From an uncultured Planctomycetaceae bacterium (lineage in GTDB: Bacteria > Planctomycetota > Planctomycetia > Planctomycetales > Planctomycetaceae), in assembly GCA_903924405.1 (NCBI GenBank), contig CAIYBH010000414.1:1-33501 (forward strand): a DNA stretch of 33,501 bases, written 5' to 3'. Numbering within the stretch: position 1 is the stretch's first letter; each line of letters starts with the position of its first letter. This document shows positions 1 to 9,000 of the stretch, one piece after another. The notes beneath the pieces were generated by a model, which ran no database searches, was not told where the DNA came from, and worked only from the letters and a program-made list of their open reading frames with translations. The position numbers and the translations under genes are program-made.

Positions 1-50
1 ACCTGAATTTCTGAATCAGCCAGGATTTCTCGACGGTTAACGCGCGGCAT
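1..50 (-). CDS. 5' end of a leftward gene, possibly transposase-like
   Basis: An ATG on the minus strand at 50-48 opens a frame that stays open to the window edge and reads MPRVNRREILADSEIQ. Only 16 residues are visible, so no domain can be shown. The opening resembles, from memory, the N-terminus of planctomycete proteins annotated as transposases that begin with a basic MPR..RREI..-EIQ stretch. That resemblance is weak evidence and the gene could be something else or a chance frame. If real, it is divergent from ispG with about 200 bases between the starts. Confidence 0.35.
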   Translation of the reverse strand, partial: MPRVNRREILADSEIQ

Positions 51-249
51 GGCAGAGGCTCCGAAGTAGGGGTGGGGAGATCTTAGCCAATCATTTTCCG
101 TTGTCAAGGTGCATGGCACCTGAGGGAAGTTTGGGGGTTGTGGATTGGCTTATGCGTTCCGGGAGACTAGGATTATGCTGCGTGTATTTGCGGGTGTCCG
201 GGATGCCTGCGGGATGTTTTCTGAGGTGTTTTTCGGGAATTTGAGTTGC

Positions 250-1410
250 ATGTCTGGTGAGGCCCCCCAAGGGATTTTGCGAAATCCCACGCGAAGTGTC
301 AGTATTGGCAACACGGTGATTGGTGGCCAGCATCCGATTGCCGTGCAGAGTATGACGGCGACGAGGACTCAGGATATCGACGCGACGGTTCGTCAGATTC
401 AGGATCTGGTGGCTGCTGGTGCTGACGTGGTGAGGGTGGCGATCGACAGTCAGAAGGACGCTGAGGCGTTGATGGAGATTCGGCGTCAGGTCACTGGGAA
501 TCTGTCTGTCGATCTTCAGGAGAACTATCGTTTGGCCGAGGTGATTGCGCCTCATGTGGACAAGATCAGGTACAACCCCGGGCATCTTTACCATCATGAA
601 AAATCGCGGCCATGGCAGGACAAGGTTCGATATCTGGTTCAGGTGGCTCAGGACAACAACTGTGCGATGCGTATTGGAGTGAACTGCGGATCGGTCGATC
701 CCGACGTGAAGGCTTGTTTTGACGAGCAGGATTCAATTTCGCCGATGCTTCAGAGTGCGTGGGATCACTGCACGGTGCTGGATGATCTGGGATTTCACCG
801 TTACTGCGTGTCTCTGAAGGATTCGGATCCGGCGAAGGTGGTGGAGGTGAATCGGCGTTTTGCGGAGCGTCGACCGGATGTGCCTTTGCATCTGGGCGTG
901 ACGGAGGCGGGTATGCCACCAGACGGCATCATCAAGACTCGGATTGCGTTCGAGCAGTTGATCAGTCGTGGTATTGGCGACACGATCCGTGTGTCGTTAA
1001 CGGTGCCGAACAATCGTAAGTCGGAAGAGATCGCTGCGGGGCGGAAGATTCTTGAGGATATTGCGGCGGGCCGTGTGCGGAGTGTGGTGGATTATGGATT
1101 GAGCACGCTGAATATCATCAGTTGTCCGAGTTGTTCGCGGGTTGAGAACGAGGCGTTTGTTGAGTTGGCGGAGCAGGTTCGCGAGATGACTCGTTACGCG
1201 CAGGAGCATCGAATCACGATTGCGGTCATGGGTTGCCGTGTAAACGGTCCCGGAGAGACTGACGATGCGGATCTGGGGTTGTGGTGTGGCCCGACGCATG
1301 TGAACTTCAAGCGTGGTCGTGAGATACTGGGGGCGTTTCCCTACGACGCCATACTACCGCGTCTGAAAGCGGAGCTGGACGACCTGATTCAGAAGAAGAC
1401 CGTTGGGTGA
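250..1410 (+). CDS. ispG: 4-hydroxy-3-methylbut-2-enyl diphosphate synthase IspG
   Basis: IspG reductively converts 2-C-methyl-D-erythritol 2,4-cyclodiphosphate to HMBPP, the penultimate step of the MEP isoprenoid pathway, using a 4Fe-4S cluster in the cytosol. With the ATG at 250 the protein is 386 residues, close to the usual bacterial length. The start is chosen because [23 protein letters not shown] then sits about ten residues in, as in E. coli IspG. The frame remains open to a TTG at 145, with other ATGs at 175 and 214, so a longer form cannot be excluded. Cluster ligands are visible as CPSC (C292, C295), C329 in GCRVNGPGE and E336, with the spacing from the last cysteine to the glutamate matching E. 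coli. The TIM-barrel part ([27 protein letters not shown]) is intact. No other MEP gene is adjacent. It ends 33 bases from the convergent aroH stop. Confidence 0.96.
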   Translation: MSGEAPQGILRNPTRSVSIGNTVIGGQHPIAVQSMTATRTQDIDATVRQIQDLVAAGADVVRVAIDSQKDAEALMEIRRQVTGNLSVDLQENYRLAEVIAPHVDKIRYNPGHLYHHEKSRPWQDKVRYLVQVAQDNNCAMRIGVNCGSVDPDVKACFDEQDSISPMLQSAWDHCTVLDDLGFHRYCVSLKDSDPAKVVEVNRRFAERRPDVPLHLGVTEAGMPPDGIIKTRIAFEQLISRGIGDTIRVSLTVPNNRKSEEIAAGRKILEDIAAGRVRSVVDYGLSTLNIISCPSCSRVENEAFVELAEQVREMTRYAQEHRITIAVMGCRVNGPGETDDADLGLWCGPTHVNFKRGREILGAFPYDAILPRLKAELDDLIQKKTVG

Positions 1411-1443
1411 TGACAGGCGGCGGGGCTGCGATTCGTGTTTGAA

Positions 1444-1815
1444 TTACTGGGCACTTCGCAGGTCTGGGCGAAGTTTCTGTGCATCGCGGAGGTAGACGTG
1501 TTCGACGTCTTTCGGGGCGAGTTCTGTGTTGACGTGCAGAAGAATACGAAGGCAACGGGGCATGGCGTTTGGAACGGGGATTTCCTGAGCACAAAGCAGG
1601 GGTACAAAGTTCATTCCGAGAGCCCTGGCGGCTTCGGCTGGGAACGCGGACACCAGATCCTGTGTGGTGGTGAACACGGCCGAGATGACCTGATCGAAAT
1701 CTGTGATCTGATTTCGTCGGAGGATTTCTTCCATCAACTCCCGGGCTGCCAACCGGATTTTATCCGGAGTATCCTCATCGACTGTGATTGCTCCTCGAAT
1801 CCCCCGCACACCCAT
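1444..1815 (-). CDS. aroH: Monofunctional chorismate mutase, AroH type
   Basis: This 123-residue protein would rearrange chorismate to prephenate, the branch step toward phenylalanine and tyrosine. It matches the trimeric Bacillus subtilis AroH fold rather than the helical AroQ type. It begins MGVRGIRGAITV, and the B. subtilis active-site residues fall at the same numbers: R7, E78 (in CAQEIPV), R90 (in CLRILLHV), Y108 (in HVYL) and R116 (in KLRPDL). R64 corresponds to B. subtilis R63 after a one-residue shift. The frame extends upstream to an ATG at 1866, but the start at 1815 aligns with known AroH N-termini, so it is preferred. It is convergent with ispG and divergent from the methyltransferase gene. 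No other aromatic-pathway gene is in the window. Confidence 0.93.
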   Translation of the reverse strand: MGVRGIRGAITVDEDTPDKIRLAARELMEEILRRNQITDFDQVISAVFTTTQDLVSAFPAEAARALGMNFVPLLCAQEIPVPNAMPRCLRILLHVNTELAPKDVEHVYLRDAQKLRPDLRSAQ

Positions 1816-2159
1816 TTTCAACTCCGGACTGGAACCCACCCAGCGAAATAGCTGGTTTACCCACAACCGCCGTGCGTCGGTATTTTGATGAATTGGCAGT
1901 TCGTCGCAACCCTGAAGGCCTGCCAGCCACGGAGAGAACCTGAAGTTTACGGGCGGTATCCAATAAGTCGTGATTTGATGCAGGGTGGGAGTTCGGAAAC
2001 GTACGGGTCAGGGAATCTCTGATCGACCGTTGCGGGAAATCTGTGGGTGGGGGAAGATGTTGACGGCTGTGGGATTGTTTTCGGTCCAGCGAGTGCTTGA
2101 GTCCGGGATTTACGGGGCTTGTGGGCTGGTGATTGTCCGGCAGTGGGAGTTGTACTTTG
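1816..2159. other. Divergent intergenic region aroH / methyltransferase
   Basis: These 344 bases separate the aroH start from the methyltransferase start and must hold both promoters. I see no convincing -35/-10 pair and no protein-like frame. A GGGAG at 2145-2149 lies ten bases before the ATG at 2160 and supports that start. Confidence 0.5.
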
Positions 2160-3119
2160 ATGCTGCCTGAAAACTGGTTGATTGAAGAGCTTCGGGACCC
2201 CGTCACAGGGGAACGGTTACAGGTCTCTGCGTCCGGACAGGAGCTCACGGGCACCGATGGCGGGGTCGTTGCGTGGTTACTTCGCGGGATCCCTCGATTT
2301 GTCGAGGATTCGCATCTGGAGAGTTTTGGTTTGCAGTGGACGACCTTCGACGTGGCGCATGAGGACGAGGATCGTCGAACGTTTGAGGCCAAGACGGGGA
2401 TGAGACTGGAAAGTCTGCGTGGTCAGCGGATTCTGGACGCGGGCTGTGGCGGCGGCCGATATGCTCAGGTTTGTGCGAAGGCAGGGGGGCTGGTTACTGC
2501 GGTGGATCACAGTCGAGCCGTTGACAAAGCCATGGAGCTCTGCAGGGAATTGCCAGCGATTAGGTTCGTTCAGGCGGATTTGAAGCACCTTCCTCTGGCG
2601 CCTGCGGGGTTTGATTTTGTCTTTTCGATCGGAGTGATGCATCACGACGTGAGCACTCGTGATGTTTTCGATGCTGTTTCGCGAATGGTACGTCCCGGGG
2701 GGCGGTATTCGGTGTGGCTGTATCGCAGAAATCAGTGGTGGCAGGAACTCATCAACAGTGCATTGCGGTCCGTCACGACCAGGCTGCCGGCAGCTTGTCT
2801 GCTGCCCTTCTGCCATTGCGGAGCGATCCTTGGGGGCATCCCCGTCGTCAATCGCCTGCTCAACAAGGTCGTCAGCTTCAGTGCGCATCCGAGTTATCAG
2901 AACCGGGTTTGCGACACCTTTGACTGGTGGGCACCGAAGTATCAGCACCATCACACTGCGGACGAGCTGAAATCATGGTTTGCAGCAGCGGGGTTTGAGC
3001 AGGTTGAGGAGTTGCCGCCGGAGAAGTCGGGAGCGTGGTATTATCGGCTCTGGAAATGGAATCTGTTGCCGGGTAGTGGCGTCAATGTCACAGGCATTCG
3101 CCGGTGCGGGTCAGCTTGA
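2160..3119 (+). CDS. Class I SAM-dependent methyltransferase
   Basis: A 319-residue predicted methyltransferase of unknown substrate. The SAM-binding motif I is ILDAGCGGGRYA at about residues 90-102, followed by an acidic motif II (VTAVDHS) and the motif IV-like FDFVFSIGVMHHD. The first 60 residues (RDPVTGERL ... GIPRFVE) look like the Trm112-type zinc-ribbon leader that precedes many such methyltransferases, but the CPxC cysteines are missing (RDPVTG in their place). The FGLQWTTF segment after it is typical of this subfamily. The ATG at 2160 is preferred over the in-frame TTG at 2133 because it has GGGAG ten bases upstream. The C-terminal third (WWAPKYQHHHTADELKSWFAAAGF) matches small-molecule or sugar methyltransferases. 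Neighbours do not suggest a substrate. Confidence 0.85.
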   Translation: MLPENWLIEELRDPVTGERLQVSASGQELTGTDGGVVAWLLRGIPRFVEDSHLESFGLQWTTFDVAHEDEDRRTFEAKTGMRLESLRGQRILDAGCGGGRYAQVCAKAGGLVTAVDHSRAVDKAMELCRELPAIRFVQADLKHLPLAPAGFDFVFSIGVMHHDVSTRDVFDAVSRMVRPGGRYSVWLYRRNQWWQELINSALRSVTTRLPAACLLPFCHCGAILGGIPVVNRLLNKVVSFSAHPSYQNRVCDTFDWWAPKYQHHHTADELKSWFAAAGFEQVEELPPEKSGAWYYRLWKWNLLPGSGVNVTGIRRCGSA

Positions 3120-3254
3120 CGTGAATTTTCGCGGTCCGGGCCAGGCTGCGGGATCGCAGGTTGTTAGCCAGTGAGCCTGCGGGGCCGGGACGGGGTGTGT
3201 GGGCCATCCAGTACCAGTGCACCCCGCGGGGAATCAACTGGCACATGGGTGGAG

Positions 3255-3283
3255 TGCACAGTTCGTGGGCGGCCTGCTATGAT
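3255..3283 (+). promoter_or_regulatory. Candidate promoter for the propeller-cytochrome gene
   Basis: TGCACA at 3255-3260 and TATGAT at 3278-3283 are separated by 17 bases. The -10 element is preceded by GC, giving GCTATGAT, one of four GCTANNAT elements found between genes in this window. The predicted leader would be about 125 bases. This is pattern matching only. Confidence 0.35.
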
Positions 3284-3413
3284 CGGGGCGTGTCCGTGGA
3301 GATTGCGGCGGTTGCTCGGCGGCAAAATGCCTGTGAGTTCTTCTGCCAGCGGGAACAGGTCGGCTCTTATCGTGTGATTTGGTTTCGGAAATCGGGCGAC
3401 AGAAGGTCATCCC

Positions 3414-5291
3414 ATGACAGTTCGTATGGCAGGAATTCTGGCAGCGGTACTGAGTCTGTTCTCTGCAGCGAACGCCGGTTTTGCTCAATCGCAATCGGCC
3501 GGCCTGATGAATTTCAACTCGACTGGCGACCGCCTGGCCTGTTCCAATCGAGACAGCGGCACTGTGACGATTGTGCGTTGGCCGGAGCTGACGGTGGTTC
3601 AGGAAATCCCGGTTGGGGAGCATCCTGAGGGGGTAGCGTGGCTGGGGCAGTCCTCGCTGCTGGCCTGCTGTGTTTACGGGAGCGACGAGGTAGTCCTGAT
3701 TGATGCGGCGACGGGACAGCTGGTGCGTCGGATTGAGGTTGTTGACGAGCCCTACGGCGTGGTCAGTTCCCGTGACGGACAGCGGTTATACGTCACTCTG
3801 GAGCATCCGGGGCAGGTGATTGTGCTGGACGTCACGACGGGTGAGCAGCTGCATTCGTGGTCAATCGGGCCGCATCTGCGTGGTTTGGCGATTACAGGCG
3901 ATGAGAAGTCGCTGCTGGTGACGGAATATCTGACAGCTCGCGTGCGCAGTGTGGATACCCGGGACGGGCGGATTCTGGCTACCTGGGACGCGGGATCCAC
4001 AGACAATCTGTCCCGTCAGGTGACGATTTCGCCATCAGGCAACCGGGCGTATCTGACTCATATCCGGTCGCGGGTCACGGCAGCTCATGGTAACGGCTCG
4101 ATCTTTCCATACGTCTCGGTTTTGCGGCTGACGGGGGACAGCGCGGGGACGCGGCTGCGAGTTCCGATGGACACCATACGAGGGACGCGTGTGACAGCGA
4201 ATCCCTGGGACTGCGACGTGACGCCTGACGGAAAATCACTCTGTGTGGTGTTCTCCGGAACGAACGACATGTACGTATGCCGGATCACTGGCGACGACCA
4301 TGTGGAACTGGACTATCAGACGGGAATGCAGCTGGGCAGCAATCCGCGGGGAGTTCGATGTGTTCCGGATGGTTCGGCGGTTGTGGTCTACAACGCGCTG
4401 GACTTTGAGCTGGTGGCCTTCAGTCTGCGTGATGGTCGGGAGCTAAGTCGGGTGCAGGTCACGGAGAATCCGCTGAGCGAGGAAATGCTGCTGGGAAAAA
4501 AGTTATTCTACACTGCTCTGTCCCCGATGACCTCGAGGGGCTGGATTTCCTGCTCCAGCTGTCATCCGGACGGGGATGCGGACGGGCGGACGTGGCAGCA
4601 GCCGGAGGGACTTCGCAATACGCAGCCGATGGCTGGTCTCGCGTGGACTCATCCGCTGCACTGGTCGGCGGACCGGGATGAGGTGCAGGATTTTGAGCAT
4701 ACGATCCGTGGGCGGCTGATGCAGGGCCCCGGGCTTCTGAAGGGTGTGCTACCTGAGGCGATGGCGGAGACGATTACGGGGCGAAGTGCTGAGCTGGACG
4801 CACTTGCTGTCTACACGAATTCGCATCGAGTGCCGCTCAGCCCCTACTCAAAACGGGGCTTGAGCGAATCTGCCCGGCGGGGGCGTGCGATATTCAATTC
4901 CCCGGAGACGAAGTGTGCCGCCTGTCATCGGGGACCATTTTACACGGATTCGCAACCGCTGGGGAACGACCGGTTGGTGCGGCATGACGTGGGGACCGGG
5001 ACGAGCGATTCCTCGGAATTGATGGGGCCGGAGTATGACACGCCGACATTGCTGGGCGTCTACCGAAGTGCTCCGTATCTGCATCATGGCAGGGCTGCAA
5101 CGCTGATGGACGTGTTGACGACAGAAAATACCAACGATCGTCACGGGAAAACGAGCCATTTGACATCGAATCAGCTGGAGGACCTGGTTGAGTTTCTGAA
5201 GGCGTTGCCGTGGGAGGATCCGGAGCGGAGCCGGGAGGCTGAAGGGCTGTTGAAGGTCACTGGTGCTGCGGATGGGGGCCTGGGCAAATGA
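3414..5291 (+). CDS. YVTN-type beta-propeller fused to di-haem cytochrome c
   Basis: A 625-residue exported protein. Residues 1 to about 25 form a signal peptide (hydrophobic core ILAAVLSLFSAANA, likely cut after ANA or AQS). Residues about 30-350 are WD/YVTN-like repeats (VAWLGQSS, GVVSSRDGQRLYVT, LAITGDEKSLLVT, VTISPSGNRAYLT, CDVTPDGKSLCVV, VRCVPDGSAVVV). The C-terminal half has two CXXCH haem sites, C380-S-S-C-H384 and C501-A-A-C-H505, and a segment TPTLLGVYRSAPYLHHGRAA typical of di-haem cytochrome peroxidase/MauG-like domains. It is therefore probably a periplasmic electron-transfer or oxidase protein; the substrate is unknown. The start at 3414 is followed by M5 at 3426, which is also possible. 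It stands alone, with a possible promoter at 3255-3283 and a hairpin about 50 bases after the stop. Confidence 0.88.
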   Translation: MTVRMAGILAAVLSLFSAANAGFAQSQSAGLMNFNSTGDRLACSNRDSGTVTIVRWPELTVVQEIPVGEHPEGVAWLGQSSLLACCVYGSDEVVLIDAATGQLVRRIEVVDEPYGVVSSRDGQRLYVTLEHPGQVIVLDVTTGEQLHSWSIGPHLRGLAITGDEKSLLVTEYLTARVRSVDTRDGRILATWDAGSTDNLSRQVTISPSGNRAYLTHIRSRVTAAHGNGSIFPYVSVLRLTGDSAGTRLRVPMDTIRGTRVTANPWDCDVTPDGKSLCVVFSGTNDMYVCRITGDDHVELDYQTGMQLGSNPRGVRCVPDGSAVVVYNALDFELVAFSLRDGRELSRVQVTENPLSEEMLLGKKLFYTALSPMTSRGWISCSSCHPDGDADGRTWQQPEGLRNTQPMAGLAWTHPLHWSADRDEVQDFEHTIRGRLMQGPGLLKGVLPEAMAETITGRSAELDALAVYTNSHRVPLSPYSKRGLSESARRGRAIFNSPETKCAACHRGPFYTDSQPLGNDRLVRHDVGTGTSDSSELMGPEYDTPTLLGVYRSAPYLHHGRAATLMDVLTTENTNDRHGKTSHLTSNQLEDLVEFLKALPWEDPERSREAEGLLKVTGAADGGLGK

Positions 5292-6021
5292 AATGGCGGA
5301 GTGTCTGGCGAACGGGGTACTGAGCGACGGTTGGTTGGACGGGGCGACTGGCGGCATCAGTCGCCGGGCAGCTGGCATGCCTGGGAATGTCGGGAACCGG
5401 GCATTCAACAGTAAAAGTTGCGAAAACCGCGTCGGCTTGCGTCGTCGGGGCTGACCGACAGTGGGATGCGTGGTGGGTGTTGGACCGGGTAGACTGGGTT
5501 TAGTTTGTCGATCAGGTGGTCATAGAGTTTTCCGGGGGATCTGCGGGGAGTGTTTGCAGGCATGCCCGTGCATCCGCGCGTCACAATCTGAAAACTCTGA
5601 AAAATAGTGAACGAGTTTTTTGGCAACGTCGAAGCACAGCGTGCGGGAAGAAATATTTCCGCAGGGCGTTAGGCCACGTTGGAACTTCTGCGGCTGAACG
5701 TCTGAAACGGCAGGTATCTTTGTGAATCCGGTGAATATTCCGGCACGAGGCGGACCGGTCTTTGGTTGGGTGGAAGCGAGGGGAGGCGGACCAGAGTCTG
5801 GGTTGCGCCTTCGGAATTCGTGGGAATCTGCTTGCCAATTGGCGTGGCCGGCCATCAGGATACGGGTTTTTGCGAAGTTCTGGCAGTCTGGCGAGTGCTG
5901 TTAAGGCAGGTCGTCTGGGGATTTCGGGATTGGGATGCCGGTGGGCAATCCCTGAAGCCTGGGGAGCAACCGGGCTGTGTGGCGCGCACTTTTTTATCGC
6001 TACTTCAGGACATCAGTAATT
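5292..6021. other. Long intergenic region before the giant protease
   Basis: About 730 bases without a recognisable gene. Open frames here are short, overlap each other and encode nothing protein-like to me. It holds the inverted repeat at 5343-5365, a TAGACT (5490-5495) that could be a -10 box without a good -35, an AT-rich inverted repeat AAAACTC/GAGTTTT around 5591-5620, and presumably the promoter of the protease gene. Confidence 0.5.
5343..5365. other. Perfect inverted repeat after the cytochrome gene
   Basis: GGCGACT (5343-5349) and AGTCGCC (5359-5365) pair perfectly over 7 bases around a 9-base loop. No T-run follows, so it is not a standard intrinsic terminator, though it could stabilise the 3' end of the upstream message. 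Confidence 0.35.
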
Positions 6022-9000
6022 ATGGATCGCCGAAACAACCGGGGCAATGGCATAGCGAACCTCCTGAAATCATGGACAGCATCGCGTTCGAACCGTCGCG
6101 GCAAGCGGATAGAGACACTGGCGGTTGAGTCTCTGGAACAGAGGCTGGTATTGTCGGCCCAGTATGTACCGAACCACGTGCTGGTGGGGGTTGATGCTGG
6201 CTTCCTGAAGTCTCAGGAACCGGCTACGCGACTGGACACTCTGGTTCCCGGCTCAGAGAGTCGTCCACTGGGGAACTACGGTGTGTTTCTGATGAAGCTG
6301 CCGAGCAACGTGACGGTGCCGGCGGCGATTGACATGTTGAAGGGCCGCGCCGGGATTCGCTATGCGGAGCCGGACTGGATTGGTAGCTGGGACGCGGTAC
6401 CGAACGACCCCGACTTCACTCGCATGTGGGGCATGCGGAATACGGGGCAGAACGTCAATGGCAGCAATGGCCGGATTGACGCCGACATTGATGCGGATGC
6501 TGCGTGGGACGTAACCACGGGCTCATCTTCTGTGCTGGTGGCGATTGTGGACAGTGGTACGGACTACCGGCACCCGGACCTTGCAGCGAACATCTGGGTG
6601 AACCCGGGTGAAATTGCGGGCAACGGAATTGATGACGATGCGAACGGATACATTGATGACGTGAACGGGTATGACTTCGCGGATGGCGATGCGGATCCGA
6701 TGGACTTTGTCGGGCACGGGACGCATGTCAGCGGCACGGTTGGGGCTGTGGGCGACAACGGCGTCGGAACCATGGGAGTGAACTGGAACGTTTCCATTGT
6801 TCCGATGAAGATCGGAAACGATTTTGGTGGTCCGATTTCGTCGGCGGCGATTGAGGCCATCAACTATGCCGTGTCGATCGGAGCGACGGTTTCGAACCAC
6901 AGCTACGGGATCAATCCGACTCAGGCGTTTGAGGACGCGATTATTGCAGCGCAGGCACAGAATCATCTGCTGGTGATTGCGGCGGGCAATTCGTCGTCGA
7001 ACAACGACATCTTTCCTGACTTTCCCGCCAGCTATCCGCAGGACAACATCATTGCTGTGTCTGCGACGGACCAGGATGATTCACTGGCATGGTTTTCGTC
7101 TTTTGGTGCGAACAGCGTGGACATCGGGGCACCTGGTGTGAACATCTGGAGCACGACGCCGCAGGGAGGATCGTTATTCTACGGTCCGAACTATGACTTC
7201 AGCGATGGGACGTCGATGGCTTCGCCAATGGTGGCGGGAGCGGTGGCCTTACTGCGCAGTGTTGCCCCCAGTGTTCCGTACAGTGACATTACGGATGCGC
7301 TTTATTCGGGAGCTGATCGTGTTGCGGCACTGAATGGTTTGGTGAAAACCGGGGCTCGCCTGAACGTCAACAACGCGCTGGCCCAGTTGCAGGTAGCGTC
7401 AATTTCAATTTCTCCATCCACCATTGCTGAAAATGCCGGAGCGCGCGCTGCGACGCTGGTGGTTCGAAAGCAATCCGCTCCGATTGATCAACCGCTTACG
7501 CTGGACATTTTCTCCAGTGACTCCACGGAAGCTGTTGTGCGTGGACTGACGGGGACATCGATCACGATTCCGGCATTTGTTCGACAGATCACGCTGCAGA
7601 TTGATGCGGTGGACGACACCCTGCTGGATGGAACTCAGACGGTTGCTTTCGACCTGTTCTACCAGGGGGCACCGCTTCAGCGTGTGACACTGGATGTGAC
7701 GGATCATGAGACAGTCAGCGTAGTGGCGGCTCCGTCGGACGTAGTAGAGAATGACGGGGCTGGTGCGGGCACACTGACGATTACTCGCAGCAACACGGAC
7801 GTATTTTCGCCCCCGCGTGTTGTTGCCGTGGGCAATCGACTGCGTTTCTTTGACAAGGATGGTGTGCAGCAGGGAGCCAGCATTCTGGTGCCATGGCCGA
7901 CCGGATTGCGTCCTGCAGGCCAGACCGTACGTGACGTCACCGTTCTTGAGGACGGTCGGATTGTGGTGTTTAACGGGACATCCACCGTATACATCTCGGT
8001 TTACAACCCTGGAACCGACGCGTGGACACATCAGCTGATCGCCGGCGCAACGGCGTCATTGTCGGATACGGGCACTGGTGGGATTTCCGCGTCAGCACTT
8101 CAGAGTGTCGGCGGGGGAACGTCCACCGCGACCTATGTGATCATCAGCGACCTTGAGACGGCGACGGGCGACGCCTACGGACTTGTGCGATACAACGTGA
8201 ACACGGGTGTGATTGATCGATTCGGGACGACATCCTTTGGAAATCGTCTGTTCGGGTCATCGTGGCCTGAATCGAACATTTATGAGCTGGACCCGGCCAC
8301 CGGTGCTGTGATTCGCACATACAACACGCCTGGTTCCGGGGCGACGCAGGCAGGGCTCGCCTTCGACGGCAAGTACATCTGGTACATCGAGAACGGCAGC
8401 GACTCGTTGTACAAGATCGACGCGGACACAGGGTTGGTTGAGGATACATTCTTCGTCGCCACGACTCAGAATTCCGGGTTTGAGGGACTGGCGTGGATGA
8501 ACGGTCTGCTGTACATGCTGGACCCGTTCATCACTGATGAGATTGTGGTGTTTGACCCTGTGCTGCGTCAGACCATCAACCGTCTGCAGGTTGGCAAAGT
8601 GAATTCCGGGTTCAATGGTGGCTTTGATCTGGACCTGTCCGGCGGTTTGGCACCAAATCCGGCGAGGAATTCGCTGTTTGTCAGTGCAACGTTCTCGGAC
8701 GAAGTTTATGAAGTCAGTGCCAACAACGGATTGATTCTGCGGAGGCCGGACGGCAGCCCGCGTGTGTTTGGTTCGGGCGAGTACTGGGAAGCCGGTCTGG
8801 CCACCGTCGGTGACAAGCTTTACATCAGCCCCAGCACTGGTGGCAACTCAGACATCCGGATTCATGACTTTGACGGAGCATTACTGGGATCGTTCCCCGG
8901 TCCGTTTTTCTTCGGTCTGTTTGGACTTGGTGGCGACGGCATTCCCGGCAATGTGGCGACCTCCTATCGCTATCGTGACGCCAGTTACGGACTGGACGGG

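Noticed and set aside
5766..6128. A 120-codon plus frame overlapping the start of the giant protease
   Set aside because: It runs into the protease gene in another frame, has no family resemblance and lacks a ribosome site.
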